Shown in pieces: positions 26,837 to 35,467 of a stretch of 64,000 nt of DNA. The stretch comes from Demequina soli (GTDB lineage: Bacteria; Actinomycetota; Actinomycetes; Actinomycetales; Demequinaceae). How positions within the stretch are numbered: the first letter of the stretch is position 1; the number at the start of each line of letters is the position of its first letter. Under the pieces are notes generated by a model. The model ran no database searches and was not told the origin of the DNA. It saw only the letters and a program-made list of their open reading frames with translations. The stretch spans positions 186,001-250,000 of the forward strand of contig NZ_BBLZ01000001.1 in NCBI RefSeq assembly GCF_000971195.1, in the 5' to 3' direction. Made by a program: the position numbers and the translations under genes.

Positions 26837-27532
26837 CTAGAGGTGGACGGACTCGGTGCCCTTGCGGGACTCGAGGATCTGGTCGACGAGGCCGTAGTCG
26901 CGGGCCTCGGCGGCGGACAGGAACGTGTCGCGCTCGATGTCCTCGCGCACCTTCTCCGGGGTCTGGCCGGAGTGGAACGCCAGGGTGTTCTCGAGCCACT
27001 CGCGCATGCGGAGCATCTCCTCCGCGTAGATCTCGATGTCCGAGGCCTGCGCACGGGCGCCGCCCTCGATGCGCGGCTGGTGGATCATCACGCGGGCGTT
27101 GGGCAGCGCGAGGCGACGGCCGGGGGTGCCGGCCGCGAGCAGCACGGCCGCGGCGGAGGCCGCCTGGCCCAGGCACACCGTCTGGATCTCCGGCTTGATG
27201 TACTGCATCGTGTCGTAGATCGCGGTGAGCGCGGTCTGCGAGCCGCCGGGCGAGTTGATGTACAGCGTGATGAGGCGGTCCGGGTCCTGCGACTCGAGCA
27301 CCAGCAGCTGCGCCATCACGTCGTCCGCGGACGCGTCGTCGATCTGCACGCCGAGGAAGATGATGCGGTCCTCGAAGAGCTTCGCGTACGGGTCCTGGCG
27401 CTTGAAGCCGTAGGCCGTGCGCTCCTCGAACTGGGGAAGGATGTAGCGCGACGAGGGGGCCTCGTACGCCCCGCCGCCGAACGTGCCGGCCGTGCGGCCG
27501 GCCGCCTGGAACGCGCGCTGGATCTCGCTCAC
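26837..27532 (-). CDS. clpP2: ATP-dependent Clp protease proteolytic subunit 2
   Basis: 231 residues. Serine protease of the Clp complex. Catalytic Ser in '[20 protein letters not shown]', His in 'ARVMIHQP', Asp in '[13 protein letters not shown]'. Longer N-terminus than clpP1, typical of the second ClpP of actinobacteria that forms the mixed ClpP1P2 tetradecamer. Its ATG overlaps the clpP1 stop by 4 bases. Confidence 0.95.
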   Translation of the reverse strand: MSEIQRAFQAAGRTAGTFGGGAYEAPSSRYILPQFEERTAYGFKRQDPYAKLFEDRIIFLGVQIDDASADDVMAQLLVLESQDPDRLITLYINSPGGSQTALTAIYDTMQYIKPEIQTVCLGQAASAAAVLLAAGTPGRRLALPNARVMIHQPRIEGGARAQASDIEIYAEEMLRMREWLENTLAFHSGQTPEKVREDIERDTFLSAAEARDYGLVDQILESRKGTESVHL

Positions 27533-28143
27533 GCCTTGCCTCCCTGGGACTTGTCGCCGGCCTCGGCCGCGTGCTTGATCACCTTGTCGACGAAGCCGTA
27601 CTCGAGCGCCTCGTCGGCCGTGAACCAGCGGTCGCGGTCGGCGTCCTTGTTGATCTGCTCGACCGACTTGCCGGTCTGCGCGGCGGTCAGCGAGGCGAGC
27701 ACCTTCTTCATGTGCATGATGAGCTCCGCGTTGATGCGGATGTCCGTCGCGGTGCCGTAGATGCCGCCCGAGGGCTGGTGCATCATCACGCGGGCGTGCG
27801 GCGTCGCGAAGCGCTTGCCGGGCGCGCCCGAGGAGAGCAGGAACTGCCCCATCGACGCCGCCATGCCCATCGCGACGGTCGCGACCTCGGGCTTGATGTA
27901 CTGCATCGTGTCGTAGATCGCCATGCCCGCGGTGATGGAGCCGCCGGGGCTGTTGATGTACAGGTAGATGTCCTTGTCCGGGTCCTCCGCGGCCAGCAGC
28001 ATCATCTGGGCGCAGATGGCGTTCGCGTTGTCGTCGCGCACCTCGTCGCCGAGCCAGATGATGCGCTCGCGCAGCAGCCGGTTGAAGATCGAGTCGTTGA
28101 GCGCCATGCCGGGCCCCTCGCCTCGCGCCGTGATGTCGTTCAC
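27529..28143 (-). CDS. clpP1: ATP-dependent Clp protease proteolytic subunit 1
   Basis: 204 residues. Ser in '[20 protein letters not shown]', His in '[10 protein letters not shown]', Asp in '[13 protein letters not shown]'. First gene of the clpP1-clpP2 operon, with AGGAGGA before the ATG. The upstream 220-base gap to the divergent DUF4190 gene holds a GGACGATGCG copy and no clear ClgR box. Confidence 0.96.
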   Translation of the reverse strand: MNDITARGEGPGMALNDSIFNRLLRERIIWLGDEVRDDNANAICAQMMLLAAEDPDKDIYLYINSPGGSITAGMAIYDTMQYIKPEVATVAMGMAASMGQFLLSSGAPGKRFATPHARVMMHQPSGGIYGTATDIRINAELIMHMKKVLASLTAAQTGKSVEQINKDADRDRWFTADEALEYGFVDKVIKHAAEAGDKSQGGKA

Positions 28144-28363
28144 GTGTGTCCTCCTGTCAAGCGTCCTGGTTGACCCTAACGCGCACGGCGCGCACGACGA
28201 TGCCGCCGACGCCCCCTTTTCGCTACGGGGGGAACGGCGCCCGTCCTCCGGGGCAACCCTGAGCGGCCGACACGCCGGATCGGCCCGCGGGACGATGCGC
28301 CGGGCGGGCGGCGGCCCCTACGTTGGGGGCGTCAGCGCCACCCGAGCATCCCAGGAGGACCCC

Positions 28364-28753
28364 GTGAGCGACGCACCGCAGGACCCGTACGCCCCGCAGC
28401 AGCCCGTCTACGCCCAGGCTCCCGGCTACGCGCAGCCCGCGCCGGGCTACGGCCCGCCGCCCGCCACCGAGAAGAACTGGATGGGGATCACCTCGCTCGT
28501 GCTGTCCCTCGTCGGCCTGTTCACCTGGTTCACGGCCATCCCCGGCGTCATCTTCGGCCACCTCAGCCTGAGCGCCGCCCGCCGGGGCGAGGCCGACAAC
28601 CGCGGCCTGGGCTTGGCCGGGCTCATCGTGGGGTACGTCGTCATCGCGCTCGGCATCCTCGGCATGATCGCGCTGCTGGCCCTCGTCGGCTGGGCTGTCG
28701 ACACGTGCGGCGGCTCGAACCCCGCCGACATCTGCACCACGACCCCCGCCTGA
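28364..28753 (+). CDS. DUF4190 membrane protein
   Basis: 129 residues. A Pro/Tyr/Gln-rich cytosolic N-terminus (about 35 residues, PQQPVYAQAPGYAQP-like) then DUF4190: 'NWMGITSLVLSLVGLFTW', 'GVIFGHLSLSAARRGEADNR' and a second membrane segment. Function unknown. GTG start with AGGAGG at ideal spacing. A paralogue follows 89 bases downstream. Confidence 0.85.
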   Translation: MSDAPQDPYAPQQPVYAQAPGYAQPAPGYGPPPATEKNWMGITSLVLSLVGLFTWFTAIPGVIFGHLSLSAARRGEADNRGLGLAGLIVGYVVIALGILGMIALLALVGWAVDTCGGSNPADICTTTPA

Positions 28754-28842
28754 CGGCGGGCGCCGACGGCGCTCACCGCACGCCGCGGGGCGGCCGCGGA
28801 TAGCCTGGGAAGGGCCCCGACCACGCGATCCGAGGAGGGACG

Positions 28843-29487
28843 ATGTCCACACCCGACGAGCCCGAGGCGGCACCCGAGCCGGAGCCCACCGAGGTGCTCC
28901 CCGTGGAGCCCGCGGCCGCCGCACCGTTCGACCCGGAGACGCAGCCCCCGACCGAGCCCATGCCAGCGCAGCCGGAGGCACCACCGACGGCTCCCCCGGA
29001 GCCGCCCGCGCCTCCCGCCGCCCCGGGCACCCCGCCCGAGGTGCAGCCGCCGGTCCAGCCGACCGCCGCATCGTCCCCGGCGCCGCAGGCGGCCTACGGC
29101 CAGCCGCCCTACGCCGCCCAGCCCCTGTACCCGCCGCAGCAACCCTACGGCCAGCCGCCCTACGCGGCGGCCCCTCCCCCGGCGACCCCCCGGCCCGCGG
29201 GCACGAAGACGTGGCTCAACATCACCTCGTTCGTGACGAGCCTGCTGGGGCTCGGGTTGCTGGGCGTGATCTTCGGCCACCTCGGCGTGAGCGCCTCCCG
29301 GCGCGGCGAGGCCGACCTCCGGGGGCTCGGCATCGCGGGCCTCATCATCGGCTACCTCAACATCCTGCTGACGATCATCGCGATCATCGCCGTCATCGTC
29401 GCGGTCGCGAGCTGCGCGAACGACCAGCAGTGCGTCGACTGGTGGACCAACCTGCAGAACGACGTCCAGCACAGCACGAACGCCTAG
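28843..29487 (+). CDS. DUF4190 membrane protein with long Pro-rich N-terminus
   Basis: 214 residues. The first ~120 are Pro/Glu/Ala-rich low complexity, including two YGQPPYAA repeats. DUF4190 follows: 'GVIFGHLGVSASRRGEADLR' and 'GLGIAGLIIGYLNILLTIIA'. The C-terminal ~25 residues are probably extracytoplasmic with two Cys. It aligns with the preceding gene in the membrane part, so the pair is a tandem duplication. Confidence 0.85.
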   Translation: MSTPDEPEAAPEPEPTEVLPVEPAAAAPFDPETQPPTEPMPAQPEAPPTAPPEPPAPPAAPGTPPEVQPPVQPTAASSPAPQAAYGQPPYAAQPLYPPQQPYGQPPYAAAPPPATPRPAGTKTWLNITSFVTSLLGLGLLGVIFGHLGVSASRRGEADLRGLGIAGLIIGYLNILLTIIAIIAVIVAVASCANDQQCVDWWTNLQNDVQHSTNA

Positions 29488-29493
29488 AACGAG

Positions 29494-29534
29494 CGCGAGG
29501 CCCCGGCCACCTTCACGGTGACCGGGGCCTCGCG
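29494..29534. terminator. Bidirectional terminator hairpin
   Basis: 18-base arms (29494-29511 and 29517-29534, one mismatch) around TTCAC, between the convergent DUF4190 and tig genes. Confidence 0.85.
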
Positions 29535-29562
29535 GCGTCGGCGCGCGGGCGCGCGCGGCGGG

Positions 29563-30888
29563 TTACTCGGCGGCGGCCTCCTCGGAGACCTCCTCCGCCT
29601 TCGTCTCGTCCTCGAGCGAGCCGATGACCTCGGAGAGGTCCACGGCGGCGCCCGCGGTGTCGACCACGGCGGCGCGGCGCAGCGCGAAGGCGGTGGCCTT
29701 CGAGCGCGCGACCTCGGCCACCATCGCGGGGATCTGGCCGGCCTGCTCCACCTGCTGGATGAAGGTGCCCGGGTCCATGCCGTACTGGCGCGACGAGTTG
29801 ATCAGGTAGTCGAGGAGCTCGGGCTGCTCGACCTCGATGTCCAGGTCCTCGGCGAGCTGGTCGAGGAGGATCTGGGTGCGGAGGGCCTTGGTGGCCTCCT
29901 CGGTGACCTCGGCGCGGTGCTCGTCGTCCTCGAGGCGGTTCTCGTTCTCGAGGTGGCTGTGCACCTCGTTCTCGATGACCTTCTTGGGGAGCTCGAAGTC
30001 GGTGGCCTCGGTCAGCTTCTCGAGGAGCTTCTCGCGGGCCTCCATGGCCTGGTTGTTGGTCTTGATGCGGGCGACCTGCTCCTTGAGGTCGTCGCGGAGC
30101 TCGGCGACCGTGTCGAACTCCGACGCGAGCTGCGCGAAGTCGTCGTCCGCCTCGGGGAGCTCGCGGGTCTTGACGGCGGTCACCTTGACGGTGATCTGCG
30201 CGGTCTCACCGGCGTGGTCGCCGGCCGCGAGCGGGCCCTCGAACGTGGTCTCCTCGCCGGCCGACAGGCCCGCGATGGCCTCGTCGATGCCCTCGAGCAT
30301 GTTGCCGGCTCCCACCTGGTAGGAGGTGCCCTGCACGGTGTCGATGGTCTCGCCGTCGATCGAGGCGGAGAGGTCGATCGTGACGAAGTCCTTGTCGGCC
30401 GCGGGGCGGTCGACGCCCACGAGGGTGCCGAAGCGCTCGCGCAGCGCCTCGAGGCGCTCGTCCACGTCGGCGTCCTCGACGACGATCGGCTCGACCTCGA
30501 TGATGAGGTCGGCGGCGGCCGGGAGGGTCACCTCGGGGCGCACCTCGACGACCGCGGTGAACTCGAGGCCCTCGTCGCCGGCGACGACGCCGGGAACCTT
30601 GGTGACCTCGACCTCGGGCTGGCCGAAGGGACGGATGCCGGTCTCGCGGACGGCCTCGGAGTACCAGCCGGGGAGGCCGTCGTTGACGGCGTGCTCGATG
30701 ATCGCACCCTTGCCCACACGCTGCTCGAGGACCTTCGCGGGGATCTTGCCCTTGCGGAAGCCGGGGATCTGCACCTGGCTGCCCACGTGCTCGTAGGCGT
30801 GCTTCATGCTGTCGGCGAGGTCCGCCTCGGTGAGGTTGACCGTGAGCTTGACGGTCGTGGCGTCGATCTTCTCGAGGGCGCTGGTCAC
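29563..30888 (-). CDS. tig: Trigger factor, ribosome-associated chaperone/PPIase
   Basis: 441 residues. Ribosome-binding loop 'QIPGFRKGKIPAKVLEQRVG', FKBP-type PPIase domain about residues 160-245 ('VTIDLSASIDGETID', 'ITVKVTAVKTRELPE'), and a helical C-terminal chaperone domain with an acidic tail. GTG start with CAGGAG 6 bases upstream. Located next to clpP/clpX as in many bacteria, although here two DUF4190 genes sit between. Confidence 0.95.
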   Translation of the reverse strand: MTSALEKIDATTVKLTVNLTEADLADSMKHAYEHVGSQVQIPGFRKGKIPAKVLEQRVGKGAIIEHAVNDGLPGWYSEAVRETGIRPFGQPEVEVTKVPGVVAGDEGLEFTAVVEVRPEVTLPAAADLIIEVEPIVVEDADVDERLEALRERFGTLVGVDRPAADKDFVTIDLSASIDGETIDTVQGTSYQVGAGNMLEGIDEAIAGLSAGEETTFEGPLAAGDHAGETAQITVKVTAVKTRELPEADDDFAQLASEFDTVAELRDDLKEQVARIKTNNQAMEAREKLLEKLTEATDFELPKKVIENEVHSHLENENRLEDDEHRAEVTEEATKALRTQILLDQLAEDLDIEVEQPELLDYLINSSRQYGMDPGTFIQQVEQAGQIPAMVAEVARSKATAFALRRAAVVDTAGAAVDLSEVIGSLEDETKAEEVSEEAAAE

Positions 30889-31035
30889 TACGTACTCCTG
30901 GCGTTGGGTTGTGGGGCCCGCGGGGGCTCCGTCGGCTCCCGGTGGTCGGGCAACCCCGCAATCGTACGCGTCGCGCGCACACAGGCCAATTCGGAAGACA
31001 TAGCGGACGATGCGGGACAACCGGGGCGCCCGCCC

Positions 31036-31064
31036 TTGACGCCTCCCCGGGCCGGGCCTATACC
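31036..31064 (+). promoter_or_regulatory. Promoter of a leaderless marR transcript
   Basis: TTGACG (31036-31041), 17-base spacer, TATACC (31059-31064); the ATG at 31071 falls exactly at the expected transcription start, so the mRNA is probably leaderless. Confidence 0.65.
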
Positions 31065-31070
31065 TCGCCT

Positions 31071-31565
31071 ATGGACGACGCTCGACGGGACACGCTGGTC
31101 GCGCTCTTCGGCGCCGTCCACGACGCGACGCGCTCGGCCGCCGCCGCGCTCGGCGATCGCACCGGGTCCGCCACCCGCCACATCCTCGGCCTGCTCGCCG
31201 CCGAGGGCGACCTGCGGATCTCCACGGTCGCGGCCGCCGTGCGCATCCCGCCGCCGGCGATCGCGCACTCCGCGGCGCAGCTCGAGGACCAGGGGCTGAT
31301 CGCGCGGCGCCCCGATCCCGCGGACGCGCGCCACGCGCTCCTCTCCCTCACCGCCGCGGGCCACGATGCGGTCGCGGAGTGGCGCGCGCGCCTCGCCGAG
31401 GTGGCCGCGCCTGCGCTCACGGGGCTCGCCGAAGCCGACTGGGCGATCCTCGCCGCAGCCGCGCGCATCATCTCGAGCGTGGACCTCAGCGTCGAGCGCC
31501 TGCGCGGCGGGCTCTCGAGCGACGGCGCTCCCGCGACGCCGGGCCGCGGGCTCCACGCCGTCTGA
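31071..31565 (+). CDS. MarR-family regulator (paralogue A)
   Basis: 164 residues. MarR wHTH: 'RHILGLLAAEGDLRISTVAA', recognition 'AVRIPPPAIAHSAAQLEDQG', wing 'RRPDPADARHALLSLTAAG'. Shares the block PDPADAR and overall layout with the regulator at 31649, so the two are tandem paralogues. Probably a ligand-responsive repressor; the target may be its neighbour's operon. Confidence 0.82.
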   Translation: MDDARRDTLVALFGAVHDATRSAAAALGDRTGSATRHILGLLAAEGDLRISTVAAAVRIPPPAIAHSAAQLEDQGLIARRPDPADARHALLSLTAAGHDAVAEWRARLAEVAAPALTGLAEADWAILAAAARIISSVDLSVERLRGGLSSDGAPATPGRGLHAV

Positions 31566-31611
31566 CGGCCGCACCCACCACCGCGCGGACGCGCGGCGCC
31601 ACGGGCACGCC

Positions 31612-31641
31612 TTGACGGATATACATAAGTGACTTATATAT
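31612..31641 (+). promoter_or_regulatory. Promoter with MarR operator ATAAGTGACTTAT
   Basis: TTGACG (31612-31617), 17 bases, TATATA (31635-31640). The perfect palindrome ATAAGT-G-ACTTAT (31625-31637) covers the spacer and the -10. The start ATG is at 31649, with almost no leader. Confidence 0.75.
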
Positions 31642-31648
31642 TTGAAGA

Positions 31649-32077
31649 ATGGAAAACCAGCGCCGCGCCACCCTGGCCGCCCTGCTCGTCTCATCGAACC
31701 GGCTCACCCGGGAGGCGGCGCGCGCGACCGGGGACGCGACCCCCGCATCGTCCCGGCAGATCCTGTCGCTGCTGACCGCGGAGGGCCCCCTCCGCATCGG
31801 CGCCATCGCCGCCGCGCTGCGCCTGTCGCAGCCCGGCGTCACCCAGGCCGCGGCGACGCTCGAGGGCCACGGCCTGGTGTCGCGCGGGCCCGACCCCGCC
31901 GACGCCCGCGCGACGGTCCTCACCCTCACCGAGGCCGGGCGCGCCGCCGCGGTCGAGTGGCGTGATCGCCTCGCGACCGCGCTCGAGCCCGCGCTCGCCC
32001 ACCTCACCGACGACGACTGGGCCACGCTCGCCCGTGCCGCCGCGATCCTCGACACCCTCGACAAGGAGTCACTGTGA
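31649..32077 (+). CDS. MarR-family regulator (paralogue B)
   Basis: 142 residues: 'RQILSLLTAEGPLRIGAIAA', 'ALRLSQPGVTQAAATLEGHG', 'VSRGPDPADARATVLTLTEA'. It heads an operon with the MFS exporter (4-base overlap), and the operator sits on its promoter: a classic MarR-efflux arrangement in which substrate binding would release repression. Confidence 0.88.
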   Translation: MENQRRATLAALLVSSNRLTREAARATGDATPASSRQILSLLTAEGPLRIGAIAAALRLSQPGVTQAAATLEGHGLVSRGPDPADARATVLTLTEAGRAAAVEWRDRLATALEPALAHLTDDDWATLARAAAILDTLDKESL

Positions 32078-33306
32078 GCAGTCCCCAGTCCCCGTCCAGC
32101 ATCCTCCACCAGCCCCGCACGGTGTGGGCGGTCGCGTTCGCGTCCGTCGTCGCGTTCATGGGCATCGGCCTCGTCGACCCGATCCTGCCGGCGATCTCGG
32201 AGGCCCTCGAGGCCACCCCCGCGCAGGCCGAGCTGCTCTTCACGTCCTACCTGCTCGTCACCGGCCTCGCGATGCTGGTCACCAGCTGGGTGTCCGGCCG
32301 CATCGGCACGCGCTGGACGCTGCTCGCGGGCCTCGGCCTCGTCGTGGTGTTCGCGGCGCTGGCCGGCGGGGCGGGCTCCGTGAACGAGATCATCGGCCTG
32401 CGCGCCGGCTGGGGGCTCGGCAACGCGCTGTTCATCTCGACCGCGCTGGCGACGATCGTGGGTGCCGCCTCGGGCGGCGCCGCGAACGCGATCATCCTCT
32501 ACGAGGCGGCGCTGGGCCTCGGCATCGCGATCGGCCCGCTGCTGGGCGGCGTGCTCGGCAACGTCTCGTGGCGCGCGCCGTTCTTCGGCACCGCGACGCT
32601 CATGGCGATCGCGTTCGTGGCGCTGCTCGTCATGCTGCGCGGCGACGCGACCCCGCGCGTGCGGGTGCCGTTCAGCGCGCCGTTCCGGGCGCTGCGCCAC
32701 CGCGGCCTCCAGCGGCTCGCGATCACCGCGTTCCTCTACAACATCGGCTTCTTCACGCTGCTGGCCTACACCCCGTTCCCGCTGGGCTTCGGCGCGATCG
32801 GGCTGGGTCTGACGTTCTTCGGGTGGGGGCTCGGCGTCGCGATCACCTCGGTGTGGGTCGCGCCGCTGCTGACCGCGCGGATCCGCCGCACCGCGGTGCT
32901 CGGCGGCACGCTCACGCTGCTCGCGGCCGACCTGCTGGCCGCATCGTTCCTGGTGTCCTCGCCGCCCGCGCTCGTCACCTGCGTCGTGATCGGCGGCCTG
33001 CTCCTCGGCGTGCTCAACACCGTGTTCACCGAGGCCGTCATGGAGGCCACGGACTTCCCGCGCACCGTCGCCTCGTCGGCGTACTCGTCGGTGCGCTTCC
33101 TCGGCGGCGCGATCGCCCCGCCGCTCGCGGCATGGCTCGCGGCTCAGGCCGGCGACTGGCTGCCGTACGCGGTTGCCGCGGTCGCCGTCCTCGCGGGCGC
33201 CGTCGTGGTCACCGCCTCGCGGGGCGTGCTCGCGCGCGTCGACGCGCACCTGGCGGAGCCGGCCGAGGTCGAGGCGATGGCGATCGCCGTGGGCGACGCG
33301 GCCTGA
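32074..33306 (+). CDS. MFS exporter, DHA1-like
   Basis: 410 residues with 12 hydrophobic segments. 'VVAFMGIGLVDPILPAISEA' at TM1 and motif A 'TSWVSGRIGTRWTLL' are typical of drug-resistance MFS proteins. GTG start overlaps the marR stop (GTGA). Export of the ligand sensed by the MarR protein is inferred. Confidence 0.9.
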   Translation: MSSPQSPSSILHQPRTVWAVAFASVVAFMGIGLVDPILPAISEALEATPAQAELLFTSYLLVTGLAMLVTSWVSGRIGTRWTLLAGLGLVVVFAALAGGAGSVNEIIGLRAGWGLGNALFISTALATIVGAASGGAANAIILYEAALGLGIAIGPLLGGVLGNVSWRAPFFGTATLMAIAFVALLVMLRGDATPRVRVPFSAPFRALRHRGLQRLAITAFLYNIGFFTLLAYTPFPLGFGAIGLGLTFFGWGLGVAITSVWVAPLLTARIRRTAVLGGTLTLLAADLLAASFLVSSPPALVTCVVIGGLLLGVLNTVFTEAVMEATDFPRTVASSAYSSVRFLGGAIAPPLAAWLAAQAGDWLPYAVAAVAVLAGAVVVTASRGVLARVDAHLAEPAEVEAMAIAVGDAA

Positions 33307-33335
33307 CGGTCGGCGCGTCGCGCCGGCCCACCCGG

Positions 33336-33374
33336 ACGATGCGCCGGTCGGGACCACCCCGGCCGGCGCATCGT
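33336..33374. terminator. Bidirectional terminator built from an inverted pair of the dispersed motif
   Basis: ACGATGCGCCGG (33336-33347) and CCGGCGCATCGT (33363-33374) form a perfect 12-bp stem with a 15-base loop, between the convergent MFS and NYN genes. One arm includes an exact GGACGATGCG. Confidence 0.8.
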
Positions 33375-33378
33375 GCCG

Positions 33379-33936
33379 CTACAGGAACTGCAGCGGGTCG
33401 AACTCCGCGATCGGGATGATGCGCACGCGCGGCAGCGGCTCGTTGAACGCGTGGATGTCGTACTCCATGTCGAAGAACTCGAGGCCCTGCTCCTGGAGCT
33501 CGATGAACGCGTTGTTGCGGAACTCGACGAAGCCCGCGAGCCCGACCCGGCGGCCGTCGAGGAGGTCCTCGATGCCGTCCACGAAGTCGCCGTCGTTGCT
33601 GACCAGCACCACGTCGTCCTGACGCTCGCGCAGCGCCTCCATGGTGCGCTGGATCGCCATGTCGACGACCTTCTCCCCCGGCCCGCCCGACAGCGGCACC
33701 GGCCGGAAGCCGATCGCGAGGAGCGCCTGCACGAACGTCATGGGCAGCTCGTTGTTCGCGGCGAGGAAGAACAGGCCCTGCGTCGGCTGGTCCCACCGCT
33801 CCTGCACGTGGCGCAGCACGCGCTCCCAGCGGGGACGCTCCTCGGGGCGCGGGCGGCGCCCCAGGATGGAGGTGCCGAGGGTGGCGTCGATGTTCTCGCC
33901 GTCGACCAGGACGTAGGTGACCCGCTTGTGTGCCAT
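33379..33936 (-). CDS. NYN-domain (PIN-like) nuclease family protein
   Basis: 185 residues. 'VTYVLVDGENIDATLG' (first catalytic Asp), 'KVVDMAIQRTMEALRE' and 'DVVLVSNDGDFVDGIEDLLD' (acidic cluster) are the NYN/LabA signature of putative RNases. The C-terminal 35 residues are family-specific. Role unknown; RNA processing is inferred. Confidence 0.85.
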   Translation of the reverse strand: MAHKRVTYVLVDGENIDATLGTSILGRRPRPEERPRWERVLRHVQERWDQPTQGLFFLAANNELPMTFVQALLAIGFRPVPLSGGPGEKVVDMAIQRTMEALRERQDDVVLVSNDGDFVDGIEDLLDGRRVGLAGFVEFRNNAFIELQEQGLEFFDMEYDIHAFNEPLPRVRIIPIAEFDPLQFL

Positions 33937-33968
33937 GCCGCGAGCCTACGTGGTCGTAGCCTGACCGC

Positions 33969-34370
33969 ATGAGCGGAGGCGTGATGCAGACGATCGCGAT
34001 GGTGCTCGCCGGGCTGGCGGCGGCGGTGCACGTGTACATCTTCTGGCTGGAGTCGTTCGCGTGGATGCGGCCGTCGACGTGGCGGGTGTTCGGCATCGCC
34101 ACCGAGGAGGAGGCGCGCACCACGCGTGCGCTCGCCTACAACCAGGGCTTCTACAACCTGTTCCTCGCGATCACGGCCGGGGTCGGCATCGTCCTGCTGG
34201 CGACGGGGGACGATGCGGCGGGGCGGGCGCTGATCCTGGCCGGATGCGGGTCGATGGCCGCCGCCGCGCTCGTGCTGATCGCGGGATCGCGCGCCTACGC
34301 CGGCGCGGCCCTCAAGCAGGGCCTGCTCCCGCTGCTCGCCGTGGTCGCGCTCGGCACGTCGATGCTCTGA
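33969..34370 (+). CDS. DUF1304 membrane protein
   Basis: 133 residues with four membrane segments. 'AAAVHVYIFWLESFAWMRPS' and 'RALAYNQGFYNLFLAITAGV' are the DUF1304 hallmarks. Function unknown. Residues Asp-Asp-Ala in the second loop are written by a GGACGATGCG copy. Confidence 0.9.
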   Translation: MSGGVMQTIAMVLAGLAAAVHVYIFWLESFAWMRPSTWRVFGIATEEEARTTRALAYNQGFYNLFLAITAGVGIVLLATGDDAAGRALILAGCGSMAAAALVLIAGSRAYAGAALKQGLLPLLAVVALGTSML

Positions 34371-34392
34371 GGGCCCGCCGGCCGGCCTCCCG

Positions 34393-34989
34393 CTAGGCCT
34401 CGGCCTGCTTGGCCTCGAGCCGCTCCTTCGACGCGGCGCGCCACACCTTGAGCCCCGCGTCGGCGTTGAGCGCGGCGATCCCGACGCCGACCACGATGTC
34501 CGGCCAGCCCGACACCCAGGCCAACGCGATCGCGGCCGACGCGAGGATCGCGACGTTGGCCAGCGCATCGTTCCGTGCGGACAGCCACGCGGCGTGCGCG
34601 AGCGAGCCGCCATGGTGGCGGTGACGCGCGAGGATCGCGGCGGCGACCAGGTTGGCCGCGAGCGCACCGAACGCGGTGACGGTGAGCGGGAGCGTCTCCG
34701 GGCGGGTCGGATCGAGGATCTTGACGACCGCCGTGACGAGCGTGACAGCCGCGGGCACGAGGATCACGATCGCGAGGGCGTGGCCCACCCGCGCGCGGCG
34801 GTGCAGGGGCCAGGCCGCCGCGAAGAAGATCAACATGTTGAGGATCCCGTCCTCGAGGAAGTCGATCGAGTCCGCGACGAGGGACACCGAGCCGATGAGC
34901 TGCGAGACGGTGAACTCCACGACCGCGTAGGCGAGGTTGATGAGCGCGACCGCGAGGACCGCGCGGCGCAGGGCCTGGACCGACGTCAT
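34393..34989 (-). CDS. Cation diffusion facilitator-like membrane protein without cytosolic domain
   Basis: 198 residues, six hydrophobic segments. 'SVSLVADSIDFLEDGILNML' corresponds to the metal-site helix 2 of CDF proteins and 'WLSARNDALANVAILASAAI' to helix 5. The usual C-terminal dimerisation domain is missing, as in short CDF homologues. Metal export is inferred; the specificity is unknown. Confidence 0.75.
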   Translation of the reverse strand: MTSVQALRRAVLAVALINLAYAVVEFTVSQLIGSVSLVADSIDFLEDGILNMLIFFAAAWPLHRRARVGHALAIVILVPAAVTLVTAVVKILDPTRPETLPLTVTAFGALAANLVAAAILARHRHHGGSLAHAAWLSARNDALANVAILASAAIALAWVSGWPDIVVGVGIAALNADAGLKVWRAASKERLEAKQAEA

Positions 34990-35018
34990 GCGCTCAGCGT
35001 GCCAGAGGCGCGGCCCGC

Positions 35019-35417
35019 CTACGCGTCGCTCGCCTCGAGCGGCGACCGGTCCCCGACGGACCACCGGTGGCCGAACAGGTCGGTGAGGCCGCCCTGGCGG
35101 TGCGGCCCCCAGGGCATCGCATGCTCGGATACTGGCGTGAGGGCGGAGGCACCCGCCGCCGCGGCTCGCGCGAGGACCACGTCGGGGTCGTCGACGAGCA
35201 GCTCGATCCGCGCGGTGGTGGTGCCGGCGGCGAGGGGGTCCGTCTCGCGCTCCTTCCCCGGCACGGTCTCGTGGACCAGGAACGGCGCCCCGGCGATCTC
35301 GAGGAGCGCGACCCCGCCGAGGTCCCACCGGGGTGCCGCGCCGAAGGCCTGGGCGTACCAGCGCACCGCGGCGGCCGCGTCGGGGACGATCAGCATGACG
35401 GTGACGGCGGTGCTCAC
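35019..35417 (-). CDS. VOC-family (glyoxalase-like) protein
   Basis: 132 residues. Two beta-alpha-beta-beta-beta modules: 'VMLIVPDAAAAVRWYAQAFG' and 'ARIELLVDDPDVVLARAAAA', ending 'GGLTDLFGHRWSVGD'. PhnB/glyoxalase-like fold; ligand unknown. A GTG start is chosen to include the first strand. Confidence 0.82.
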   Translation of the reverse strand: MSTAVTVMLIVPDAAAAVRWYAQAFGAAPRWDLGGVALLEIAGAPFLVHETVPGKERETDPLAAGTTTARIELLVDDPDVVLARAAAAGASALTPVSEHAMPWGPHRQGGLTDLFGHRWSVGDRSPLEASDA

Positions 35418-35467
35418 GGCTCCCAGGATGCGCGCGCCGGGCCCGGAACGCCAGGGCGCGCGACCCC

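Noticed and set aside
28144-28363. ClgR-type box upstream of clpP1
   Set aside because: The stretch around 28215-28235 (TTCGCTACGGGG) lacks the required symmetric half; not supported.
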